Both the position numbers and the translations under genes were made by a program. Shown here piece after piece: positions 1-5,430 of a stretch of 7,374 nt of DNA. This stretch comes from an uncultured Blautia sp. (GTDB lineage Bacteria > Bacillota > Clostridia > Lachnospirales > Lachnospiraceae): assembly GCA_934437695.1 (NCBI GenBank), contig CAKSAW010000057.1, positions 1 to 7,374 of the forward strand. Reading direction: 5' to 3'. The notes below the pieces were generated by a model that was not told where the DNA came from, searched no databases, and saw nothing but the letters and a program-made list of their open reading frames with translations. Position 1 is the first letter of the stretch; every line of letters starts with the position of its first letter.

Positions 1-908
1 CCACTGGTCTCATCATACATAATATGCGGACCTTCGATGGAGTTGTGATAACCACCGAGAAGTTTCTTGCCATAATAACTGTCCACATGGTTTTCTTCGT
101 CTGCTTCCGGATAAATCGGATAACCAGTCTCTTCATCAATCTCGATTAAGAAAATACCTCCTGACCAGGAACCATAAACCATCCACATACGTCCGTCTTC
201 ATCATAAAAAACATCAGGATCAATACAGTTTGGCCAGTTATTATTATCATAAGCAGCCGCTGTATATGGTCTTGGATCAGTTCCCATCAATTCTTTTATA
301 TTGCTTTCTTTTACATCATGATAACTGTATCCTGAATAAAGGAAGGTATCCTCATAATGATAGGGTCCTTCAATATTATCAGCAGTTGCAAAACAGATAT
401 TGGATTTTATGTAGGAAGATGTGGTACAGAAATACATCACATATTTTCCCATTTTCTTATTGTAGATCACATCCGGAGCCCATACTGAATAGCCGCCTTC
501 TTCATTCTTTCCCACATAGGTAAATGCCGCCGGATCACCCTCTTCTTCTCCGTCAAAAAGATTGTCAAACAGCTTGTTCTCTGCATTTACACCGGAAGAA
601 AAACCGGTCCAGTTCTTCAGATCTGCAGATTTCGCAGACTCCATATGAGAGCCGAAAATATAATAAGTTCCATTATCTTTAATAACAGACGGATCATGTA
701 CGGAAACACCTGCTGAGAAACCGCCTTTTTTTATCCGGTTTTCGATGTCGTCCGTATCACCTGCTGATTCTCCTTCCGGTATTTCTTTACTGTCTGCCCC
801 TTCATCCTGTGCCGCTTCCACATTCGTTGTTTCCGCCGCATATACAGTCTGTGTACCCAGAAGCATCATTCCTGCGAGTCCGAGGATTATTCCTAATTTT
901 TTTCTCAT
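1..908 (-). CDS. Secreted GH43 endo-arabinanase-like glycoside hydrolase (3' end cut by window)
   Basis: The visible 302 residues belong to a five-bladed beta-propeller glycoside hydrolase of family 43. An N-terminal signal peptide runs from residue 1 to about 24 (MRKK, hydrophobic core, VYA then AET). It has no lipobox cysteine, so secretion by the Sec route is expected. An acidic, Gly/Ser-rich linker covers about residues 25-62. The three GH43 catalytic carboxylates are visible: the base D72 in HDPSV, the pKa modulator D230 in CIDPDVF, and the acid E292 in IEGPHI. The stretch YGSWSGGIFLIEID, then GKKLLGGYHNSIEGP, recalls Bacillus Abn2/YxiA-type endo-1,5-alpha-L-arabinanases, a match made from memory. 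Expected role: cutting arabinan backbone outside the cell. It follows the cytosolic GH43 gene after 52 bases with no terminator between, so co-transcription is likely. The C-terminus, including any accessory binding domain, lies outside the window. The GH43 call is secure; endo-arabinanase specificity is less so. Confidence 0.88.
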   Translation of the reverse strand, partial: MRKKLGIILGLAGMMLLGTQTVYAAETTNVEAAQDEGADSKEIPEGESAGDTDDIENRIKKGGFSAGVSVHDPSVIKDNGTYYIFGSHMESAKSADLKNWTGFSSGVNAENKLFDNLFDGEEEGDPAAFTYVGKNEEGGYSVWAPDVIYNKKMGKYVMYFCTTSSYIKSNICFATADNIEGPYHYEDTFLYSGYSYHDVKESNIKELMGTDPRPYTAAAYDNNNWPNCIDPDVFYDEDGRMWMVYGSWSGGIFLIEIDEETGYPIYPEADEENHVDSYYGKKLLGGYHNSIEGPHIMYDETS

Positions 909-915
909 ACCCATT

Positions 916-920
916 CTCCT
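916..920 (-). promoter_or_regulatory. Ribosome binding site of the secreted GH43 gene (decides start)
   Basis: On the minus strand AGGAG is followed by AATGGGT and then ATG at 908, a good 7-base spacing. A second ATG at 914 lies only one base after AGGAG, too close to be efficient, and would merely add Met-Gly. The start at 908 is therefore preferred. Confidence 0.75.
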
Positions 921-960
921 GTTTCTTGATATCTCCAACTACTGTTTATTTGATCAGACT

Positions 961-1917
961 TTAACTCTCATACGAAAATACCGGTGCTCCTGTCTTTTCA
1001 TCCCAGTGGATTTTCATCAGCATGGCATGGCGGTTTGGATTATACAACGGATTTCCTTCTATCTTTTCTTCAATCCTTGCATGATAAACCATAATCGGAT
1101 TTCCCTCTTCATCTTCAGTGAATGAATTATGTCCGGGACCGTAAACTCCTCTGTCTGCATCCGTGCACAGAACCGGATAACGCTCTTTTGTCCAGGATTT
1201 CGGATCAAGAAGATCAGAATCCTCAGATGCTGACATCATTCCAACACAGTACGCAGCGCCTGTTTCAGATGCTGAATAGGTAAGGTAAATTTTACCGTTA
1301 TGATGGATCACTGCAGGACCTTCATTTACCCAGAACCCAACTCTCTCCCAGTCATAATCTGGTGTTGTAAGCAATACCTGAACAGTTTTCAGTTTATATG
1401 GTGATTCCATTTCACCAATATAAAGATTTGAAATCTGTTTTCCCACGCCTACCTTCTCAGCCCATACATAATAATGTTTTCCTTTATTTTCAAACACTGT
1501 CGCATCCAGGGAAAAAGCTTCAAAAGAGAATTCATCCTCATCTGCACGTCCCATTTTCCCTTTCTCTGTCCAGGTTCCTGTAAGAGGGTCTGCATCTGCA
1601 CATTCCAGCACATAGGGACGGATCGCCCAGACATCATCTTTATCCCCGCCGGCAAAATAGATATACCATTTACCCTCCAGATAATGCAGCTCCGGTGCCC
1701 AGATATGTTCACTCATGATCCCTTCAGGATGTTTCTTCCAGACTGTGATTTCCTCGGCATCCTTTAATCCTGCCAGAGTTTTACTCCTTCTCAGCACAAT
1801 TCTGTCATAAGCAGGTACAGATGCCGTAAAATAATAATTTCCATCTGTGTGTCGGTATACATATGGATCTGCCCTCTGTAAGATCCATGGTTCATTATAT
1901 TTAAGTTCTTCGCTCAT
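961..1917 (-). CDS. Cytosolic GH43 exo-alpha-L-arabinofuranosidase-like enzyme
   Basis: This 318-residue single-domain GH43 protein has no signal peptide, so it should act in the cytoplasm on imported arabino-oligosaccharides. Catalytic residues seen are the base D17 in QRADPYV, the pKa modulator D138 in SLDATVF, and the acid E199 in VNEGPAV. H263 in YGPGHNSF sits where the propeller-centre metal-ligand His of GH43 enzymes lies. The N-terminal pattern ADPYVYRHTDGNYYFTASVP, with YDRIVLRRSKTLAGL after it, resembles the GH43 subfamily that includes Streptomyces avermitilis exo-1,5-alpha-L-arabinofuranosidase (subfamily 26, from memory). The start is the ATG at 1917, preceded by GGGGG with 8-base spacing. 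A TTG nine codons upstream (1944) has no comparable site. It is the first gene of an operon read leftward into the secreted GH43, behind its own sigma-A promoter. The family is certain; exact linkage specificity is inferred. Confidence 0.9.
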   Translation of the reverse strand: MSEELKYNEPWILQRADPYVYRHTDGNYYFTASVPAYDRIVLRRSKTLAGLKDAEEITVWKKHPEGIMSEHIWAPELHYLEGKWYIYFAGGDKDDVWAIRPYVLECADADPLTGTWTEKGKMGRADEDEFSFEAFSLDATVFENKGKHYYVWAEKVGVGKQISNLYIGEMESPYKLKTVQVLLTTPDYDWERVGFWVNEGPAVIHHNGKIYLTYSASETGAAYCVGMMSASEDSDLLDPKSWTKERYPVLCTDADRGVYGPGHNSFTEDEEGNPIMVYHARIEEKIEGNPLYNPNRHAMLMKIHWDEKTGAPVFSYES

Positions 1918-1925
1918 TATTGTAT

Positions 1926-1930
1926 CCCCC
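1926..1930 (-). promoter_or_regulatory. Ribosome binding site of the cytosolic GH43 gene (decides start)
   Basis: On the minus strand GGGGG is followed by ATACAATA and then the ATG at 1917 (8-base spacer). This fixes the start at MSEELKY rather than at the in-frame TTG at 1944, which would add nine residues. Confidence 0.75.
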
Positions 1931-1950
1931 TTTTGATTCTGCAACCTTGC

Positions 1951-1975
1951 TTTTTATTTTAGTTTTATATAAAAT
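1951..1975 (-). promoter_or_regulatory. Candidate operator in the GH43 leader, shared with the GH51 leader
   Basis: This 25-bp AT-rich element matches positions 6962-6986 at 22 of 25 bases in the same orientation. Its core is the inverted repeat ATTTTA (1956-1961), eight bases, TAAAAT (1970-1975). It lies about 12-31 bases after the predicted transcription start and 38 bases before the start codon, a place where a bound repressor could block RNA polymerase. The neighbouring regulator is the obvious candidate ligand; that link is inference. The arms could instead act as a weak RNA hairpin. Confidence 0.45.
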
Positions 1976-1993
1976 ACTTTTTATATATTTAAA

Positions 1994-2022
1994 AGTTTAC
2001 CGTATTTTTTAGAAAATATCAA
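1994..2022 (-). promoter_or_regulatory. Predicted sigma-A promoter of the GH43 operon
   Basis: On the minus strand TTGATA (2022-2017) and TAAACT (1999-1994) are separated by exactly 17 bases. The predicted start is near 1987, giving a leader of about 70 bases to the ATG at 1917. The box matches are fair and the flanks very AT-rich, so other -10-like sequences exist nearby. Confidence 0.55.
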
Positions 2023-2041
2023 CTATATTTTTTTCTTTTCA

Positions 2042-2070
2042 TTGCACATTTTGTTCACATTCGTTATAAT
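2042..2070 (+). promoter_or_regulatory. Predicted sigma-A promoter of the regulator gene
   Basis: TTGCAC (2042-2047), a 17-base spacer, and a perfect TATAAT (2065-2070). Transcription should start near 2077, leaving a leader of about 69 bases before the ATG at 2146. It is divergent from the GH43 promoter; the two -35 boxes lie about 20 bases apart, so the promoters could influence each other. Confidence 0.7.
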
Positions 2071-2088
2071 TTACCATAAATGCCGTTC

Positions 2089-2110
2089 GAGTGCGTTTGA
2101 AAAATGCTTT
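2089..2110 (+). repeat. Single arm of the palindromic repeat, in the regulator's 5' leader
   Basis: The sequence GTTTGAAAAATGCTTT at 2095-2110 is identical to 7120-7135 in the left arm of the repeat at 7112-7186. The preceding GAGTGC also resembles that element's outer end, as seen in the reverse complement of its right arm. Only one arm is present here; no matching inverted arm was found nearby. It lies about 12 bases after the predicted transcription start, so it would be transcribed in the leader. Confidence 0.6.
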
Positions 2111-2145
2111 AATCTATACTATAAATTCAGAAAGGGAAATCCGTT

Positions 2146-3069
2146 ATGTTGTATATTAAAAGTCTGGAACAGGCAGTCCCTGTTTTTAAGGCCCTTGGTT
2201 CCGAGCTCCGTATCCGGTTGATCCAGATTCTTCTTGAACATCAGGAAATGAATATGAACGAGCTGGCTTCCAGTCTGGGAATTACCAACGGTGCCCTGAC
2301 CAGCCATGTAAAGAAACTGGAAGAAGCCGGAATCCTCGCAATCCTGCCGGAACATTCAGGTCACGGAAACCAGAAGGTCTGCCGCATTAATGTAGACAAA
2401 ATCCTGGTAGATGTTGCTGCCAGCAATGAGAGCCCTGCAGAAAACAGTTATTCTATTGATATTCCGATTGGAAATTACTTTAATTATTCTGTCTATCCAA
2501 CCTGTGGTCTTTCTACTACCGAGAACCTTATCGGTGAAGTTGACGATCCCCGTTATTTTGCTCATCCAAGCCATGTAGATGCTAAGATCTTATGGCTCGG
2601 ACGCGGATTTATTGATTACCGTATCCCGAATATGCTTCCGCCCGGACAAAAAATCGACCGTCTGACATTATCATTTGAAATCAGTTCAGAAGCACCCGGA
2701 GTGAACAGTGACTGGCCTTCCGATATTTCATTTTTCCTGAACAATACGAAGATCGGAACATGGACCAGCCCAGGGGATTTCGGTGATGTTCACGGTATGT
2801 TTACTCCTGACTGGTGGTTTCCTAACTGGAACCAGTACGGTCTCCTGAAGATGCTGGTTATTGACCGACATGGTACCTTTATTGATGGTCTGAAGATTTC
2901 GGATATCAATACCCAGCAGCTTACCTTTACTGCCCAGGATGATATAATATTCCGTTTCCAGGTGGATGAACCATCCCAGAATATCGGTGGTCTGACACTC
3001 TTTGGCAGAGATTTCGGAAACTATAATCAGGATATCAACGTGAAGGTGCATTATACACCGAACATATAA
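2146..3069 (+). CDS. ArsR-type winged-helix regulator with long beta-rich C-terminal domain
   Basis: This 307-residue protein is probably the transcription factor of the flanking arabinoside operons. Residues about 10-85 form a winged helix-turn-helix of the ArsR/MarR kind: KALGSELRIRLIQILL, then MNELASSLGITNGALTSHVKKLEEAGIL with the recognition helix near 46-59, then a short wing. The metal-site cysteine motif of classical ArsR/SmtB sensors is missing; the only cysteines are C79 and C120. Residues about 100-307 are rich in predicted beta strands and aromatics, including W150, W190, W206 and the cluster TPDWWFPNWNQYG at 220-232, which suggests a beta-sandwich that may bind a sugar (inference). 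No membrane segment or signal peptide is seen. The start is supported by AAAGGGA 8 bases upstream and by a good promoter. It is transcribed opposite to every other gene here and ends at a bidirectional terminator. The HTH call is strong; the sensor role is a hypothesis. Confidence 0.85.
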   Translation: MLYIKSLEQAVPVFKALGSELRIRLIQILLEHQEMNMNELASSLGITNGALTSHVKKLEEAGILAILPEHSGHGNQKVCRINVDKILVDVAASNESPAENSYSIDIPIGNYFNYSVYPTCGLSTTENLIGEVDDPRYFAHPSHVDAKILWLGRGFIDYRIPNMLPPGQKIDRLTLSFEISSEAPGVNSDWPSDISFFLNNTKIGTWTSPGDFGDVHGMFTPDWWFPNWNQYGLLKMLVIDRHGTFIDGLKISDINTQQLTFTAQDDIIFRFQVDEPSQNIGGLTLFGRDFGNYNQDINVKVHYTPNI

Positions 3070-3094
3070 TTTAATTTATCAAAGCACAAATAAC

Positions 3095-3136
3095 AAAAGC
3101 AGGGAATCCTTATTTTTTATCTGATTCCCTGCTTTT
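3095..3136. terminator. Bidirectional intrinsic terminator between the regulator and GH127
   Basis: A perfect 14-bp stem, AAAAGCAGGGAATC (3095-3108) with GATTCCCTGCTTTT (3123-3136), encloses a 14-base loop. It is followed by T-rich tails on both strands (TTTTATTATTTT on plus, TTTTGTTATTT on minus). It starts 26 bases after the regulator's stop and lies 6 bases beyond the GH127 stop, serving the two convergent genes. Confidence 0.9.
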
Positions 3137-3142
3137 ATTATT

Positions 3143-5071
3143 TTATTCCCCGTGCATCCAGACTCTCATCTGGTTTTCTCCACGGTTTCCCCATGTGTAA
3201 TACGGCACTGCTGTCAGTGTTGCCAGTGTTCTCACAGGTGCAACTTCACTGTACAGAGAGTCTCCCACTGTTTCCAGCCTGCGCGCTTTAATCTTAAGCA
3301 GGACGCAGCCTTCCAGCAGGCCTTCTTTGCAAATTTCCTCTTCCATCTTTGCATCTTCAAAGATATGATAAGACTGAAGTAATCCCGGATTGTCTGTACC
3401 TTCGAAGCAATAAACGATTGGCCCGCGCATAAATGCTACGCAGCCGGCATCTTCTCTTACTTTGAGGTTTGCATATATTTTACGGATCTTCATTGGGAAA
3501 ACCAGCTCTACTTCATCGGTTTCCCACACTCTCTTCAAAATCAGGTAGCCTTTTTCCACATCTGCAGTGATATCTTCCACTTTTCCATTTATACGCACCT
3601 GAACAGACCCCGGGCGTACCCATGATGGAATATGGATTCCCAGAATAGTTTCTTCCTCTGTTTTTCCGGTTACACGATAAGTCACTTTGCCGTTCCACGG
3701 ATAATCGCTTTCCACAGTCACATCCATCTTGTCAAAGTGTGCTTCTGTACCTGCAGGGATATGGGAATAAACACCTTCTTTTGTCTCACTCCACAGATAC
3801 CTGCCAAGAGACATCAGCAGACGGACTACATTCGGAGGACAGCATGCACAGGTATACCAGCCCGGGCGCTCCGGCAGAACATGTTTATGTCCGTATAATT
3901 TCCCGCTGACTCCCGGTTCCGTTTCCAGAGGATTTACATAGAAAAACCTCTTTCCGTCAAGCTGCATTCCGCTGATAATCCCATTGTAAAGGGCACGTTC
4001 CATCACATCCGCATAACGTCCATCCATTACATTATCCAACATTTTTCTTGCAAAAAATACCAGTCCGATAGATGCACAGGTTTCTGCATAAACGGTGTCA
4101 TTCGGCAGATCATAATCAATAGTAAATGCCTCTCCGTCTACAGTGCTTCCAATGCCGCCTGTAATGTACATCCGCTTCTGCGTCATATTTTCCCAGAGAT
4201 TGCAGCATGCCTGATAAAGTTTTTCATCTTTGTAAAGGGAAGCCAGCTCCGCCATGGCAGTATACATATAAACTGCACGGACGCTGTGTCCCACTGCTTC
4301 TTTCTGTTCATAGACAGTAGCATGTGCCTGATTGTATTCTCTGTTGTGCACATCCATATCAAAGTGAACCCAGCCTCTTTTTTGTTTTTCTTTAACAAAA
4401 TAATCCGGATCTTTTCCACGCTGTTCAATGAAATATCTGGCCAGATTTCTGTAGTTTTCTTTTCCGGTTGCTTCATAAAGGCGCAGAAGTCCAAGCTCTA
4501 TTTCCTGATGTCCGGGAATACCAGGTTCTTTTCCTTCTTCTGCCCCGAAACGCTTCTCAATATGCTCTGCCATACGCTCCATCACATGAAGCAGACGGTC
4601 TTTTCCTGTCACCTCATAGTAAGCTGCTGCTGCCTCCATCATATGTCCGGCACAGTATAATTCGTGACATTCCTGTAGATTCTGCCAACGATGTTCCGGC
4701 TCTTTGATCGTAAAAAATGTATTCAGATATCCGTCATCCTGCTGTGCTTTTTCAATGATCTCAATAACCTTATCTGCCCGTTCTTCCAGTTCAGCATCCG
4801 GGCGGACTTGCAGTGCATATGCCACACCTTCCAGCCATTTTGCAACATCACTGTCCTGGAATACCATTCCGTAAAATTCACCTTTCTCCAGTCCTGCTGC
4901 AATACGGAAATTTGCCAGTGCATGACTTTTTTCCACTCCCGGAATCTCATCGTTTAATATTTTTTCCTGGTAAGGAATAACTGTATTCATTACAAGTTCC
5001 TGGTATCCGTTCCAGAATTTGTCTGTTACTTTTACCTTGTTCAACAAACTGCATTTTAAACCATCTTTCAT
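3143..5071 (-). CDS. hypBA1: GH127 beta-L-arabinofuranosidase (HypBA1-like)
   Basis: This 642-residue cytosolic enzyme (no signal peptide) should release L-arabinose from beta-L-arabinofuranosides. HypBA1 of Bifidobacterium longum, about 658 residues, is the characterised relative. An (alpha/alpha)6-barrel core covers most of the first 420 residues, and beta-sandwich regions follow. The active site is complete: acid/base E314 in DGEAF; zinc ligands E330 and C332 in YAETCAS; C410 and C411 in CACCPPN, where C410 corresponds to the cysteine nucleophile (C417) of HypBA1. The spacing between these residues agrees with HypBA1 to within one residue. The start is the ATG at 5071, which overlaps the upstream stop as ATGA and has GGAGG 7 bases before it. 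In-frame ATGs further upstream run through the coding part of the preceding gene. It is the last gene of the GH51 operon. The symbol follows the Bifidobacterium enzyme and is by homology only. Confidence 0.93.
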   Translation of the reverse strand: MKDGLKCSLLNKVKVTDKFWNGYQELVMNTVIPYQEKILNDEIPGVEKSHALANFRIAAGLEKGEFYGMVFQDSDVAKWLEGVAYALQVRPDAELEERADKVIEIIEKAQQDDGYLNTFFTIKEPEHRWQNLQECHELYCAGHMMEAAAAYYEVTGKDRLLHVMERMAEHIEKRFGAEEGKEPGIPGHQEIELGLLRLYEATGKENYRNLARYFIEQRGKDPDYFVKEKQKRGWVHFDMDVHNREYNQAHATVYEQKEAVGHSVRAVYMYTAMAELASLYKDEKLYQACCNLWENMTQKRMYITGGIGSTVDGEAFTIDYDLPNDTVYAETCASIGLVFFARKMLDNVMDGRYADVMERALYNGIISGMQLDGKRFFYVNPLETEPGVSGKLYGHKHVLPERPGWYTCACCPPNVVRLLMSLGRYLWSETKEGVYSHIPAGTEAHFDKMDVTVESDYPWNGKVTYRVTGKTEEETILGIHIPSWVRPGSVQVRINGKVEDITADVEKGYLILKRVWETDEVELVFPMKIRKIYANLKVREDAGCVAFMRGPIVYCFEGTDNPGLLQSYHIFEDAKMEEEICKEGLLEGCVLLKIKARRLETVGDSLYSEVAPVRTLATLTAVPYYTWGNRGENQMRVWMHGE

Positions 5072-5340
5072 TTCTGTGCCTCCCATTTTGCCGGAAGATC
5101 CGGACATTTTTGTACCTTCTGTACAGCCCGCAGTTCTACAAAGCATCCGCAGAGTCTACACATCCCATTCATTAACCGGTCACAGGTACTGCATATGTTA
5201 AGTCTTTTTTCATAAATCTGCTGATCTACTTTCAGTTCCTCATCCATACGCTGAATATAGCGTGACAGATTCTCATAAAAGGCCTCTTCATTATCCTGTC
5301 CGGGCAGGCATTTCCTGCACACACGCAGCTTCCCGCTCAT
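5068..5340 (-). CDS. Small Cys-rich DUF6171-like protein, translationally coupled to GH127
   Basis: A 90-residue protein with eight cysteines arranged as CxxC near the N-terminus (C8, C11), CxxC (C50, C53), CxxCxC (C61, C64, C66) and C79. Between the first two pairs lies a charged, probably helical stretch (about 18-47). The pattern ICSTCDRLMNGMCRLCGCFVE, then a CP and W close to the C-terminus, matches what I recall of DUF6171, a Clostridia family of unknown function. The layout suggests one or two zinc-ribbon or other metal sites. No signal peptide or membrane segment is seen. The start at 5340 has AGGAG 8 bases upstream. It sits 90 bases after GH51, and its TGA overlaps the GH127 start by 4 bases, so GH127 translation is probably coupled to it. 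Its function is unknown; a role in zinc supply, redox protection or regulation of GH127 is speculation from context. Confidence 0.85.
   Translation of the reverse strand: MSGKLRVCRKCLPGQDNEEAFYENLSRYIQRMDEELKVDQQIYEKRLNICSTCDRLMNGMCRLCGCFVELRAVQKVQKCPDLPAKWEAQK
5079..5083 (-). promoter_or_regulatory. Ribosome binding site of GH127 inside the upstream gene (decides start)
   Basis: GGAGG on the minus strand stands 7 bases before the ATG at 5071 and is embedded in the last codons of the Cys-rich protein gene. It fixes the GH127 start at MKDGLKCSLL. A longer reading from 5146 would add 25 residues, Gly/Ser/Thr-rich and unlike the family's N-terminus. Confidence 0.85.
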
Positions 5341-5372
5341 ACCTTTATCTCCTTTTTACTCCCATTACAAAT

Positions 5373-5416
5373 ATTCACAGAAACTGCCCATTTTGCAAAA
5401 GACAATTTCTGTGAAT
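5373..5416 (-). other. Intercistronic inverted repeat (RNA hairpin) between GH51 and the Cys-rich gene
   Basis: A perfect 11-bp inverted repeat, ATTCACAGAAA (5373-5383) and TTTCTGTGAAT (5406-5416), encloses 22 bases that themselves contain the palindrome TTTTGCAAAA (5391-5400). It begins 14 bases after the GH51 stop. On the minus-strand transcript no U-run follows (ATTTGTAATGG), so it is a poor terminator. It may be a partial terminator, an RNase-processing or mRNA-stability element, or a DNA-binding site. Confidence 0.55.
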
Positions 5417-5430
5417 TCTCTGACACTGTA

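Noticed and set aside
1918..1944. TTG start for the cytosolic GH43, adding nine residues
   Set aside because: The GGGGG ribosome binding site lies between this TTG and the ATG at 1917 with ideal spacing to the ATG.
1963..1974. Perfect 12-bp palindrome TTTTATATAAAA as an operator by itself
   Set aside because: The corresponding bases in the GH51 leader do not keep this symmetry; only the wider ATTTTA-N8-TAAAAT dyad is shared. A/T-only palindromes are also common in such DNA.
1918..2145. Catabolite-responsive (cre) site or riboswitch in the divergent promoter region
   Set aside because: No convincing match to the TGnAAnCGnTnnCA pattern was found on either strand, and the leaders of about 70 bases are too short and unstructured for a known riboswitch.
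2146..2420. Metal-responsive ArsR/SmtB regulator
   Set aside because: No CxC or comparable Cys/His metal motif is visible in the HTH region. The protein is three times the usual ArsR length and the neighbours are sugar enzymes.
5072..5146. N-terminal extension of GH127 to an ATG at 5146
   Set aside because: It would run through the Cys-rich gene, has no ribosome binding site of its own, and the added residues do not resemble the family. The ATGA overlap with GGAGG at 5071 is far better.
5373..5416. Full intrinsic terminator after GH51
   Set aside because: The minus-strand sequence after the stem is ATTTGTAATGG with no U-tract, and the next genes have no promoter that I could find in the 90-base gap.
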